Below the pieces are notes generated by a model that saw only the letters and a list, made by a program, of their open reading frames with translations, ran no database searches and was not told the origin of the DNA. Of a stretch of DNA of 64,000 bases, positions 16,962 to 26,876 are shown piece after piece. A program made the position numbers and the translations under genes. Each line of letters opens with the position of its first letter. Position 1 is the first letter of the stretch. The stretch comes from CAVUXJ01 sp963814975 (GTDB lineage: Bacteria > Acidobacteriota > Vicinamibacteria > Vicinamibacterales > CAVVIG01): positions 62,001 to 126,000 of the forward strand of contig CAWFFB010000009.1 in the NCBI GenBank assembly GCA_963814975.1, written 5' to 3'.

Positions 16962-19922
16962 TTGCGAAGATTGATGAAAGGGAGCCACAAGATCAACAGG
17001 CGCCGCGCGATTGCGGCGATCGTTACCCTCGCCTGGATCAGCATCGTCACGCCATCGAGCGCGCAGACGCTCGACCGGGGTGAGATCAACGGAACGATCC
17101 GTGATGAATCCGGAGCATGGCTCCCTGACGTTGCCGTCACGCTGCGTAACACGAAGACGGGATTCGAGCGGCACACCATATCGGCTGCCGCCGGTCAGTA
17201 CTCCGGACTGCTCCTGCCGCTCGGCGTGTATGTCGTGCGGGCCGAGCTCCCAGGTTTCTCTGTGGCAACGAGCGACCCGCTGCCGCTGACCGTCGGCCAG
17301 GCGCTCGTCGTGAACCTGGTGATGAAGGTTGCCGCGGTCAGCGAGACGGTGGACGTGTCCGCGGCGCCCGGCAATACCGCGCCGGCCCTCGGCACCGTCA
17401 TCGACGACAAGGCGATCGTGAATTTACCGATCAACGGCCGCGATTATCGGGATTTTGCGCTGCTGTCGCCGACCGCACGGTCGATTACCGGTACCCGCGG
17501 CACCTTCCGCGTCGCCGGTCAGCCCGGTGACTACCTGGCACTGAACGTCGACGGCGCCGACTTTACGAACAATTTCTTCGGCGAGTTCTTTGGATCGCTC
17601 GAGACCAAGAACTTCACGCTCCCTCTCGAGGCCGTCCAGGAGTTCGAAGTCAGCGCCGGCGGGCTCGGTGCGCAGTCGGGGCGAACCAACGGCGGGCTTG
17701 TGAACGTCGTCACGAAATCGGGGAACAATGAGAAGCACGGCTCCCTGGCCTATTTCCTCCGCCATCACGACCTCACGGCCAATGATGCGTTCGGAAACCC
17801 GCCGACCGGGCTGGTTCGACATGCTGGTGGCGGAAGCTTTGGCGGGCCGATCGCGGCGAATCGCTCGTTCTATTTCGTGGCCGCCGATCTCCAACGTCAG
17901 AGCACGCCAATTACCGTGAAGTTTGCTCGGAGCGTCGCCGGCGTCGCTGTCCCGGAACTGGGCATCGCCGACCTGAGCACGCTCCAGGGCCAGTACTCCC
18001 GTCACGAGGACGTCACGACGATCCTGGCAAAAACCGACTTCATGGTCACGACGAACAATCGTCTCAGCGTTCGAACCAACTTCACGCGCAATCAAGCCGA
18101 CAACGCTGCGGGGGGATCACTGATCCTGAGCCGGGCGACCTCGAATCTTGAATCGTTCTACAACCAGGGCATATCGACCGTGGCGAGCATGAGCACCTCG
18201 CTCGGGCCAAGGGTTTTCCTCGAAGGCAAGTTCCAGGTCTCTGGTGAGGTCAGACCGCGCGAGCGCCAGGCTGCGACTCCTCAGGTCCAGATTTCAGACA
18301 CCGGAACCTTCGGCGGCTCAGCGTCTCTCCCGAGCACCCAGGACATGTACCGATATCAGGCGTCGGAGAACATCGGCTATGTGCACGGGAAGCACACGTT
18401 CAAGACAGGGATGGATTACGACGGCTTCAACATGCGGAATAATTCGTTCGCCCTGGCGCTGAACGGCGCGTATACGTTTCCGACGCTCGCAGCATTCATT
18501 CAACGGCAACCCTCGCTCTACTCTCAGAACTTCGGCCTCAACGGTTACTCTGCGCAAGAGGCGGCGCTGCTGACAAGTGTCTGGCAGCATGAACTCGCAG
18601 CGTACGTGCAGGATCAGTTCAGGCCAACGTCGCGTCTGACGATCAACGTGGGGCTGCGCTACGACGTGCAGCTGAATCCCCAGCCGCAGGGCGGCATCGC
18701 TGGCGTGAAAGTCCCGGTCGGCCCGCCGCTTGTTGTTGGCACCGGCATCCAGCTCATGGATGCGCCGGTGCCGCAGGGAATCCCTGACGCCACGAACCAG
18801 TGGGCGCCGCGAGGCGACTTCGCTTACGACCTCACCGGCGACGGATCGACGATGGTGAAGAGCTCAGCCGGCTTCTACTATGGGCGAACACCGATGATTT
18901 ACTTCCCGCTGCGGGGTAGCGGCGTCAGCAACACGACACTGGTCGCGGCGCCGTCGCAGTTCGGTGTGACATTCCCGAATGTCCTGCCGTCCGCGATCGT
19001 CCCCGGCTCTTCCCTGGCAAGACTGCTCGGCCCGCCGGCTATTCAGTATGTGGATCCCGGCTTCACGAACCCCCGAGTCCTTCACATGAATGCGTCCGTC
19101 ACCAAGGGGCTTATCGCCGGCATGTCCCTCGAGGCCGGATACATGTTCAGCGATTCCCGGAACCTTCGTATCGGTGGGTATCGCTCGACGTTGTGGGATC
19201 GCAACCTCGCGGCGCCAACCGAGTTCGATCAATTCGGACGTGGCCTGAACATTCTCGCTGCCGGCAGACCGGACACGACCATTGCACAGGCGAATGCGCT
19301 CACCAGCCTCGGTCACGGTCGTTATCAGGCCTTACTGGTCACGCTTCGACGATCGCTGAACCACAACTGGCAGTTCTACGCCAACTACACGCTGGCCCGG
19401 AGCATGGGCAGCGGCTCGACCGAACGCGACACCGAGGCGCTTTTTGGACCTTCGGATCCGTTCAATCCTGCCGCCGATTACGGCGTCAACGAGCTCGATG
19501 AGCGGCACACATTGAAGTCCTACCTTGTCGTCATGCTGCCTCATGACATTGTCCTGGCGTCCACCTGGTCCGCGGGCTCGGGTCTCGCCTTTCCCGTGTA
19601 CAGTCCCAGGGACATAAACGGCGACGCCATGACCAACGGCGGCCTCCAGCCGGATCGGCCGGTCGTCGATGGGGGGTTGTTGCCGCGGTTCCCGTTTCAT
19701 CAGCCAGGCTATTTCACGTGGGATTTCCGAGCCGCGAAGGGATTCGGTCTCGGAAGGCTGGGACGAGCGCAACTTATTGTCGAGATCTTCAATCTGTTGG
19801 CGAACGACAATGCATATGCGGACCCACGAACGCAAGCGATCCTCGGCAGTCCGAACTTCCGCGTCAACAATCAGACGCTCGGGCCGCGTCTCGCGCAACT
19901 CGGCGTCCGATTGGATTTCTGA
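16962..19922 (+). CDS. TonB-dependent outer-membrane receptor, Oar-like with carboxypeptidase-regulatory domain
   Basis: About 986 residues. After a signal peptide ending near SSAQ, residues about 35-120 form a carboxypeptidase regulatory-like beta domain (INGTIRDESGAWLPDVAVTL). A plug domain follows (INGRDYRDFALLSPTAR, then VDGADFTNNFFGEFFGS, and GRTNGGLVNVVTKSGNNEKH) and then a long beta-barrel ending in a terminal Phe (LGVRLDF), the Omp85-recognition signature. This architecture is highly expanded in Acidobacteria and is thought to import large or scarce substrates. TTG 16962 has a ggaggag site 9 nt upstream, while ATG 16974 lacks one, so TTG is preferred. No SusD-like partner is adjacent. 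Substrate unknown. Confidence 0.9.
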   Translation: MRRLMKGSHKINRRRAIAAIVTLAWISIVTPSSAQTLDRGEINGTIRDESGAWLPDVAVTLRNTKTGFERHTISAAAGQYSGLLLPLGVYVVRAELPGFSVATSDPLPLTVGQALVVNLVMKVAAVSETVDVSAAPGNTAPALGTVIDDKAIVNLPINGRDYRDFALLSPTARSITGTRGTFRVAGQPGDYLALNVDGADFTNNFFGEFFGSLETKNFTLPLEAVQEFEVSAGGLGAQSGRTNGGLVNVVTKSGNNEKHGSLAYFLRHHDLTANDAFGNPPTGLVRHAGGGSFGGPIAANRSFYFVAADLQRQSTPITVKFARSVAGVAVPELGIADLSTLQGQYSRHEDVTTILAKTDFMVTTNNRLSVRTNFTRNQADNAAGGSLILSRATSNLESFYNQGISTVASMSTSLGPRVFLEGKFQVSGEVRPRERQAATPQVQISDTGTFGGSASLPSTQDMYRYQASENIGYVHGKHTFKTGMDYDGFNMRNNSFALALNGAYTFPTLAAFIQRQPSLYSQNFGLNGYSAQEAALLTSVWQHELAAYVQDQFRPTSRLTINVGLRYDVQLNPQPQGGIAGVKVPVGPPLVVGTGIQLMDAPVPQGIPDATNQWAPRGDFAYDLTGDGSTMVKSSAGFYYGRTPMIYFPLRGSGVSNTTLVAAPSQFGVTFPNVLPSAIVPGSSLARLLGPPAIQYVDPGFTNPRVLHMNASVTKGLIAGMSLEAGYMFSDSRNLRIGGYRSTLWDRNLAAPTEFDQFGRGLNILAAGRPDTTIAQANALTSLGHGRYQALLVTLRRSLNHNWQFYANYTLARSMGSGSTERDTEALFGPSDPFNPAADYGVNELDERHTLKSYLVVMLPHDIVLASTWSAGSGLAFPVYSPRDINGDAMTNGGLQPDRPVVDGGLLPRFPFHQPGYFTWDFRAAKGFGLGRLGRAQLIVEIFNLLANDNAYADPRTQAILGSPNFRVNNQTLGPRLAQLGVRLDF

Positions 19923-19934
19923 CTCGGGACACCA

Positions 19935-20351
19935 CTACGACCAGGGCTGCATCCCCGGACCGACGCCGCCGATCCGATCCACGCTGATGCGTACCAGCAG
20001 CCGCTTCTCGCCGGGCTGACGGAACGGATACTTGTCGGCGCCCAGAAATCGCTTGGCGAGCTTGTCGATGTGCTCGTCGGCCCCCTCTTCCGTGACTCGA
20101 GCCTTGCCATGGAAGACCGCGTAGGCGTGGGGGTCGCTACGGCTCTGCACGGAGACGATGATACGAGGATCCTGGCTCAGGTTCTGAGGCTTCCGGCGTC
20201 CCTCCGCGGTGTTGAAGAGCACCTCGTCGCCATCGACGTCCATCCACACCATCGTGACCTGCGGCTTGCCGTCGCTGTTGAGCGTCACGACGTGCCCGTA
20301 GGCCTTGTCTGCGAGAACGGTCTTCAGAGATTGCGGAAGCGTGACCGGCAT
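19935..20351 (-). CDS. PPOX-class F420-dependent (split-barrel) oxidoreductase
   Basis: A 138-residue split beta-barrel protein from ATG 20351; the open frame extends to 20387 but homology starts at MPVTLPQSLKTVLADKAYGH. Conserved segments: VVTLNSDGKPQVTMVWMDV, RRKPQNLSQDPRI and VHGKARV-like AVFHGKARVTEEGADEHI. These match the F420-dependent TIGR03618-type branch of the pyridoxamine-phosphate-oxidase superfamily, which reduces enones or similar compounds with F420H2, or may bind FMN. Nearby cofE and fno make F420 use likely. It stands alone between two convergent or divergent neighbours. Confidence 0.82.
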   Translation of the reverse strand: MPVTLPQSLKTVLADKAYGHVVTLNSDGKPQVTMVWMDVDGDEVLFNTAEGRRKPQNLSQDPRIIVSVQSRSDPHAYAVFHGKARVTEEGADEHIDKLAKRFLGADKYPFRQPGEKRLLVRISVDRIGGVGPGMQPWS

Positions 20352-20559
20352 GATTGAGCTCCTTTTCGCGTACCGAAACGCTGGCACCCGATGAAATTGT
20401 CCGACCCGGGTCGGATAGACGGGACCTATTATCCGCCACGACTATTCCAAGTAAAGCGCTTCGGAGAGCGGCACTGATGCCGGCGGTCCTACCGCCCGGG
20501 AGGTCATGAACGTGGTGCGCGCGAGCATGGGCTGTCCGCGCGTCCATCTACAATGAGGG

Positions 20560-21066
20560 ATGGCCGGTCGAACGTGCTACCACTGCAAGCAGTGGATCGA
20601 GCAAGGAGAGGCGCACGACTGTTGGACGACCACGGAAGCGGCTCTCACACAGAATCTGTCGGATGATCTCCGGGACGCCTGGGAACGGTTGCGCGAGACT
20701 GCCGTTTCGTTCGGAGACCAACGGATCTACGCCTCGCACAAGTCGATCATGTTCGCGCGAAAGGCCTGCTATTTCTTCGTGCGTCCGAAGACGAGCGTCC
20801 TCGAAGTGTGCATTTTTCTTGGCCGTACGCTGAAGGCTCAGGTGCGACGTGTCGAACGAGCATCGAGGTCCAAGGTCGTACATATTGTTCATATCAGGCA
20901 TCGGGACGAGGTAGAGGCGCCCATCACCGACTGGCTTCAGGAAGCGTACGATGCGTCTGACGTGCTGGCGGCAAGGATCCGTTCGAAGCGAGCCAAATCG
21001 AGGCCGAAGCCAGGACCGAAGAAACGGAAGGTGAAGAATCGTGGAGGTCGACGGAGCCGACCCTGA
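20560..21066 (+). CDS. DUF5655-type protein with N-terminal zinc knuckle
   Basis: A 168-residue protein. N-terminal CYHCKQWIEQGEAHDCWTT contains a CxxC...HxC cluster likely to bind zinc. The central region (LRDAWERLRETAVSFGDQRI to VCIFLGRTLKAQVRRVERAS) resembles the DUF5655 domain, a small alpha/beta domain found alone or in restriction-associated proteins. The C-terminus is very basic (KSRPKPGPKKRKVKNRGGR), suggesting nucleic-acid contact. Function unknown. Confidence 0.6.
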   Translation: MAGRTCYHCKQWIEQGEAHDCWTTTEAALTQNLSDDLRDAWERLRETAVSFGDQRIYASHKSIMFARKACYFFVRPKTSVLEVCIFLGRTLKAQVRRVERASRSKVVHIVHIRHRDEVEAPITDWLQEAYDASDVLAARIRSKRAKSRPKPGPKKRKVKNRGGRRSRP

Positions 21067-21145
21067 CGGCAATCGGCGTCTCGATCAACGTCAGTGCCCA
21101 ACCTTTGATGATCGGATGGCGTGAGCGACTTGACAATGCCCGGAA

Positions 21146-22175
21146 TCAAACATGGGTCATCGTCGCCAGCAAGTACGCCACGGCGGTGGCGGGTGCGACC
21201 CGCGCCGCGGCCGATCCGACGTCTTCGGCCATGTCGCAGGTCGCCAGGCCGACTTCTTCTGCGGCGATCCGGGTCAAGAAAGTCCCCTCTCCTGCGAGAA
21301 CCGCCACGCGCGGACAGGCCCGGCCCAGGCGGCGCTTCACCTGTCGAATGCCTGCCGCGATCTGCCGCACCTGGGCGTGCGCCACATGCTCAGCGATCGC
21401 TGTGATGTCGCAAGGGCGGAGCATCTCGAGATCGGCGCAGACCATCCGGGCGAGCCGGGCGCCGGCTTCAGGCCGGGTTCGGCCACGGCCGTCCGGCGTC
21501 TCGCACGTATAGTCCCTTTCATCGATGCGGCCCAGCCACAGATGAACATCGGCCGCCACTGCGAAGTGCTCGGCCGACACACGGCACCGGTGGCCACCAA
21601 GGGGCACCGAACGCACGATTGCGCACACCGGCGTTCGCAACGCTCCGGTATAAACAAGCTCCCCGCTGCAGAGCCGAGCCGGGTCTGTTCGCCCCTGAAC
21701 GGCCACGCTGGCCGTCGACGATCGGGATCACGTCGGTCGTCGTGCTGCCGACGTCGAGAAAGATCGCGTCGGGAAACGTGCGCGCCACGAGCGTCGCGCT
21801 TGCCATCCAGTTGGCAGACGCGACCTCGAGCGGTCTCTGCCGCGCCGCCTCGGCCGATCGGAATCGTCCGTCGACTCCGTAGACCCACGGCTCGACTCCG
21901 GGAAAGGCCGTGCTGAAGGCGTCGAGCACGAACGCTACCCCTTCCCGCTTGGTGGCGAAGCAGTCGGCCAACTCGGCGGTCATTGTGACCGCCATGGAGC
22001 GAGCGCCTCCCAAGTGGTGGGCTGCTTCCACCAAGACCGCGGGCAAGCGGTGGGGCTCGCGCCAGATGGGGAAAGCGCGCTCGACTATCTTGGGCTCGGA
22101 CCGTCCGTCTTCCTCGAGGCGAGCAGCCTTGATGTTGGCGCCGCCCACGTCCCAACCGAGGATCGGACCCTTCAT
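21146..22175 (-). CDS. mfnF: MfnF-like methanofuran biosynthesis protein (H4MPT-linked C1 pathway protein), frameshifted
   Basis: An ASKHA-fold, hydantoinase/oxoprolinase-related protein. The N-terminal half (MKGPILGWDVGGANIKAARL, then FLDVGSTTTDVIPIVDGQ) carries the two phosphate-binding motifs. After a frameshift near 21708, the C-terminal half continues (RTDPARLCSGELVYTGALRT, then CAIAEH-like ITAIAEHVAHAQVRQIAAGI, and VAVLAGEGTFL). Combined length of about 340 residues is normal. In methanogens MfnF joins the furan and tyramine moieties of methanofuran, and bacterial relatives sit in H4MPT gene clusters, as here. It begins 13 bp downstream of mfnD. The break leaves both sides conserved, so a base-calling indel is more likely than loss of function. 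Confidence 0.85.
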
Positions 22176-22188
22176 TGTCTTGGAACCT

Positions 22189-23267
22189 TCAGGGACACAA
22201 GGGCCGGGAAGAAACCGGGGTCATGGACTGGATACGGCCCGCGGCTGTGAATCGGACAGTCCGCCGCGCGGGGGGCGGTACGGGGAGGGTGCCGGCACAG
22301 GCGGCGAGCGCCATTGCCGCGACGTTTCCGACCTTTCCGATATGTCCTCCAAGCGCCGTACGCACACCGAGGTAGGCCGTCGTCAGGCGGGGATTCACTT
22401 CGATGACGACTGCTTCCGATTCCGTGAGTACCAGGTCTACTCCGATGTAACCCCGAAGCCCAGGGAAGGCCTGGCACGTGCGCAGAGCAGTCTCTACCGC
22501 CTTCCCCGCGAGCGGATGGTCGAGGGGGGTCTTCCCTCCACGGTAGGAGAAGGGCGTGCGAGGCGCGCACCGATTGCGCATTTACCGTCAACGCCACGGC
22601 GCGTCGGCCGTCAGCCAAGAGCGACACGCTTGCGGCCGTGCCCGTCACGTAGCGCTGAAGCAACAGCGACTCGCTTGCGTTGCCCCGGCGAGCAATGTCA
22701 AGGGCATCGCGCAACTCTCGTAGGTTGCGCGCCAGGCACACGCCTTCGCAACCCGCTCCGCGTGCGGGCTTGACGATCAGCGGATAGCCGACCTCGCGAG
22801 CAGCTCTCCCCCAGTCCGCACCAGGCCGGAGGACGCGCGTCTTCGGATGTGGGACGCCGATGCCGGGCCAAGCGACGAGGGAGGCGCGCCTTGTCGGACG
22901 CCCTGCGAATCGCCGTCGCGCCAGAACCCAGAAGAGTCCTCCCTTTCCGCTCCACTCTCGCAGCAAGGCGCTCGAGGCAGCGATCGGTCTCTGGCGCCAC
23001 CAGCCAGACGGCGTCGGCGGATGCGATCAGGGCGTCGAGTGTCACGCTACCGTCACTGCCTGGGGATAGCGTCACGACCTCGACGCCGGGCGGTGTCGGG
23101 AGGGGGAAACGGGGGTCAACGGTGGTCACGATCTGATGGCGGCGTATCGCCGCGAGGTCCGCGACTAGCGCGGTCAGCATCGCCAACCCCTCGCGGCCGA
23201 GCGAAGCCGGAACGTCTCGCCCCGCGAGCCCTCCGCCGCTCACGAACTCATGCACCAGAATCCGCAT
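22189..23267 (-). CDS. mfnD: ATP-grasp ligase, MfnD-like (tyramine-glutamate ligase), two frameshifts
   Basis: Start at ATG 23267 (MRILVHEFVSGGGLAGRDVP), the typical N-terminus of ATP-grasp proteins in H4MPT clusters. The frame changes near 22862, after which GIGVPHPKTRVLRPG and VGYPLIVKPARGAGCEGVCL give the ATP-grasp core, and again near 22570, after which LRGYIGVDLVLTESEAVVIE and VNPRLTTAYLGVR give the Mg2+/ATP-binding Glu-Asn pair. Combined length of about 355 residues fits. MfnD ligates glutamate to tyramine in methanofuran synthesis; bacterial methylofuran carries a polyglutamate chain made by related enzymes, so exact specificity is inferred. It lies 54 bp after ftr and 13 bp before mfnF. 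Confidence 0.8.
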
Positions 23268-23321
23268 CGCACGACTCCCGGCCGGAGCGCTCAATCCTGC
23301 AGGCGAAAGACCGATGACCGC

Positions 23322-24254
23322 TCACGCCGAAGCCTCCGAAAGGAGCGAATGCAAGCGGAAGTGGTGCTTCCCGAGCTTGCCGCCGTAGTTGCCGGCCGAG
23401 ATCTCGACGACACCGGGACGACAGGCGGCATCGATGCCGACGCTCAGGGCGTTCTCGATCGCGGGACGGTCCAGGCCGTCCACGACGATCTCGAGCACGG
23501 AGTTCACACCCTCCGGCAGTTCGCTCGTCACGCCGGCGCGTCCGCGAAGCGTCGGACAGTACGCGTCATTGGTGGACGCGATCATCTTCTTGTAGCGCTT
23601 CGCCCCCACCTTGCTGCCCGCGCGCACGATCCCGCCGGGGAAAGGAAGAATGACGCCGCGGACCTTGCGCATGACATCGACCGCCGCTTCCGCGGCCGCG
23701 AGAGCAGCGTCCTGATCTGTCGCCAGGATCAGCAGGTTGCCGCCGCCGATGGCCTTCTGCACGCCAAACGCTTCCTGGACCAGGAACTCGCCTTCCATCA
23801 CCGGGATCCGCCAGTAGCGTTGACCCTCGAGGAACTTGCTCGACTGGAAGCGGTCACCGAAATGGCGCAGGAGCCCGCCGACGATGACGCGCTCGGCGGC
23901 CTGGGGCAAGCCGTCGAAACAGGCCGTCGTCGGACAGGTGAGTACCGTCTGGCCAACTCGTTCGAGAAGTCGGCTGGCGAGCCCGGCGGCGTCGAAGCCG
24001 AAGAGCAGCACGCTCACTCCCGGTCGCCCGTCGGGCGTTTCGTCGGGAAGGAGCTCGGCCTCGATACCCGCCTCGACCTTGCACCCGATGACCGACGTGG
24101 CGAAGCCGGTCATGCACTGGGCGGCCGTCCGCGCCCACGCCGGAGACCTGGCGGTGATCACCACACGCGCGGCGCGCATGTCGAAGGCCTCGGCGAACGT
24201 GTCCACCACGCGCACGCCGTGCCGCTCGATGCTCTCTCCACGCTCACCGGTCAT
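23322..24254 (-). CDS. ftr: Formylmethanofuran:tetrahydromethanopterin formyltransferase
   Basis: A 310-residue intact Ftr (called FhcD in methylotrophs). Family segments throughout: IERHGVRVVDTFAEAFDMRA, then VVITARSPAWARTAAQCMTG, TSVIGCKVEAGIE, DGRPGVSVLLFGF, QTVLTCPTTACFDGLP, and FPGGIVRAGSKVGAKRYKKM. It transfers the formyl group between methanofuran and tetrahydromethanopterin in the cytoplasm. Length is within the 295-310 range. The start overlaps the end of fwdC by 11 bp, so translation is probably coupled and the enzyme belongs to the fwd operon, as in the bacterial Fhc complex where Ftr is a physical subunit. Confidence 0.95.
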   Translation of the reverse strand: MTGERGESIERHGVRVVDTFAEAFDMRAARVVITARSPAWARTAAQCMTGFATSVIGCKVEAGIEAELLPDETPDGRPGVSVLLFGFDAAGLASRLLERVGQTVLTCPTTACFDGLPQAAERVIVGGLLRHFGDRFQSSKFLEGQRYWRIPVMEGEFLVQEAFGVQKAIGGGNLLILATDQDAALAAAEAAVDVMRKVRGVILPFPGGIVRAGSKVGAKRYKKMIASTNDAYCPTLRGRAGVTSELPEGVNSVLEIVVDGLDRPAIENALSVGIDAACRPGVVEISAGNYGGKLGKHHFRLHSLLSEASA

Positions 24255-25066
24255 CCGTCACCGATTTCCAGATAAGAATCTCTCCTTTGCCTGGAATCGC
24301 CGTGTCGCCCGTGTAGCGTTGATAGGCGCCGTCCTGGTCTTCACAAGGAATGGTGAACCCCAGCGTCCCCAGGTGCTTCGCGTACAGCCGCAGGAACGTC
24401 GGGTTGTACGTGGAAGCGTACAAGAAGCTCGGCAACAGAGGGATCGGCTTCAAGGAGACGATCGTGCCCCGCATCATCCAGGCGCCGGTCCGAATCTCGG
24501 CGCCGCTGAGCAGAACGATGGTTCCGCCTTTCATCTCGCAGGCCGGCGAAGTCCCTCACCATGCCGCCGACCACGATCGTTCCCCGCTTCATCCGCATCC
24601 CGACTTCGAGGCCGGCCGTGCCTTCGATGAGGATGGTCCCGCCCTTCATCCCGATGCGACTTCCCCGGTAGGCCGCCCCGACTTGTCCGCCGGCGTTCCC
24701 GCGGATCCGGATGAGCCCCCCCGACATCTCGCCGCCCATCCAGTCCGAGGCATTTCCGGAGACTTCGATGGCGCCTCCCTTCATGTACGCCCCGAGGTGC
24801 ATGCCGGCGTTGCCGACGATGGTGATGCGGCCGCGGGTCATGCCGCGGCCGATCCATTTGACCTTCCTCGCGTCGCCGCGGATTCTCAGCTCGTCGCTGG
24901 CCTCTCCCTCGACCGTGAAGAAATCGTCCACGCGGCACAGCCTCTTTCCCAGGTAGACCGGCAGCGCGCGGATCGCGTCATGCGCGAGCGCTGCCATCGC
25001 GTCTGGCGAGAGGACCTCCGCTTCGAGTGGAACGTTGGGTTGGTCCTTGAGGGTCAGGGTGATCAT
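24244..25066 (-). CDS. fwdC: Formylmethanofuran dehydrogenase subunit C, frameshifted
   Basis: A right-handed beta-helix protein related to the glutamate synthase C-terminal domain. The repeats are obvious: VGNAGMHLGAYMKGGAIEVS, then GNASDWMGGEMSGGLIRIRG, GNAGGQVGAAYRGSRIGMKG and TAGLEVGMRMKRGTIVVGG. The frame changes near 24537, after which MKGGTIVLLSGAEIRTGAWM continues the repeat series and the C-terminus (YNPTFLRLYAKHLGTLGF). Total of about 273 residues is normal. In the complex FwdC is structural, bridging FwdA and FwdB/D. It follows fwdA by 18 bp and overlaps ftr. Confidence 0.9.
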
Positions 25067-25084
25067 GCTGGGTCCGGCGCCGCG

Positions 25085-26714
25085 TTACTTGCAGGTCGTA
25101 ATTTCAGGACGGCGCAGGCGCTCGATCTCAACCGGATAGTTTTCGAAGGACATCGTGTAGACCTTCTCGAACAACGGACGGATGTACTCCACGATCTGTT
25201 CGTCGTAGGACGGGCGGACGATGAACTCGCGGCCTTCGCTCGTCGCGCGCACTTCTCCCTCCTCGACCATGACCTCTCCCCCTTTGAGGACGTAGCGCGG
25301 ATACGAGAACAGCAGCCCGTCATTGTTCGGCTTCTCCGGATAGATGCTGACGTCCGCGTCGGCCCCCACCCCCAGATGCCCCTTCTGAGACAGGCCCAAG
25401 GCGCGGGCCGGACCCGCGGAGGTGATGATCGCCACTTCGGAAAGCGTGTACTGGCGGTCGAGGTCGGCGAGGACGATGCGCTTCTGCGCTTCCGGATGGA
25501 GCTTCTTGATTTGCTCCTTCCGATACTCGACGTCCATCAGGAGCTGGATGATCTCCGGGTAACGCCAGAAGCACCCGCCGTTGGGGTGGTCGGTCGTCAG
25601 GAAGACGCGCCAGGGATCTTTGATGAGCAGCAGCAGCTCGAGTCCCACCGCCCACTGCACGGCGTTGACGATGTGGCGGTCGCTGTACACGTAGGGGACA
25701 ATCCCGCAGCCGGTTTCGTTCTCCACATCCAGGTTGCCCCACTTGCGCCCGGTAAGCTCGTGAAGCAGGTGCTGCCAGGGGCCGTCGGCGGTGATCGTCA
25801 CGGCGTCGCCGAAGAGGACCGCGCCCGCGTCGCAGGTGAGGTTCGTATGCGCGTTGAAAGCGCTCGGCGATCGCGACCGCTTCGGAGCGCATCGTGCCCC
25901 AGTCCTGTCCGCCGTACGCATGGAACTGCAGGTGCGCCATGTGTGCACGGCGGCCTTCCAGGACCTTCATGGTTTCGAGCGTGGTGGCCACATTGCCCGG
26001 GACGCCGAGGTTGTTGCAGTGAAGATGGAGCGGATGCGGCAATCCCAGGTCGTCGATGATTCCCGCGAGACCCGAGATGATTTGCGCCGCGGTGATCGAA
26101 TGGTAGCCCTCGATCGGGTCGTGGAGAGTGCTCGCGTTCTTCCCCCACTTCCAGGCGGCGACCCCGCCAGGGTTGACGGCTTTCACTCCATAGGCTTTGG
26201 CCGCCCAGATCAGCCACCCGACGACGTGCTTCGCCCGCTCCACTTCGCCGACCTCCAGCAGGTCCAGGACGAGCTCGTTGTTGGCCATCAGCAGGAGAGT
26301 CGACTTGTCCACGATCGGGATGTCGTGCAGCTCTTCGTGCGTGTGTTTGGCCGAAAGGATCGGTACCGCGGCCTCGTTGACCGTGGTCCAGCCCATCCCC
26401 GCGTACAGATAACCTGTGGCGAAGGTCGTGGGGGTCATGCCGCCGATTCCACTGCGGAGCTTCGCTCCGTGCATGAACTTGCGCGCGACGCGCTGGTTCT
26501 CAGGCACGAGACCGCGGGCGAAGTTGAGGGCGCCGCCGGCGACGTGGGTGTGGACGTCAACCCCGCCGGGAAAAACGAGCATGCCGCTCGCGTCGATCGT
26601 GCGGCCGCCATCGACGTGAGCGACGATCCGGCCCTCCGCGATGCAGATGTCCTTGACTACGCCGTCGATCCCATTGGCCGGATCGTAGACCTTTCCGCCC
26701 GTTATCCGGATCAT
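25085..26714 (-). CDS. fwdA: Formylmethanofuran dehydrogenase subunit A (amidohydrolase), frameshifted
   Basis: About 543 residues. FwdA hydrolyses or forms the C-N bond of formyl-methanofuran with free formate, using a binuclear zinc site. Visible ligands: HxH in GGVDVHTHVAGGALNFARG, the carboxylated-lysine segment AYGVKAVNPGGVAAWKWG, LHLHCNNLGVPGN, and the aspartate in FLTTDHPNGGCFWRYPEI. The frame changes at 25857-25859, an AAA homopolymer on the plus strand: removing one base joins AIAERF directly to NAHTNLTCDAGAVLFGD. This strongly suggests a sequencing indel. The gene starts 162 bp after fwdB, an unusually long gap for this operon, and ends 18 bp before fwdC. Confidence 0.93.
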
Positions 26715-26876
26715 CGCGGTTCGGTTCTCATCGGGTGCGTGCCGAGCTCGCCCCCGCCCTCATGTCCTTCAGCGGACGATCTTCAGGCGGACGGGAATGG
26801 CACGGGGGTAATCCTGCCACGAAGGCGGAGGTTCTGGATAGTGGCGGGTCGACCGGACCTCAGGCGAAGGCAGTCG

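Noticed and set aside
21146..26714. Programmed frameshifting in mfnF, mfnD, fwdC and fwdA
   Set aside because: No slippery heptamer or conserved stimulatory structure was evident, and similar breaks occur in unrelated genes throughout the window, so sequencing or assembly indels explain them better.
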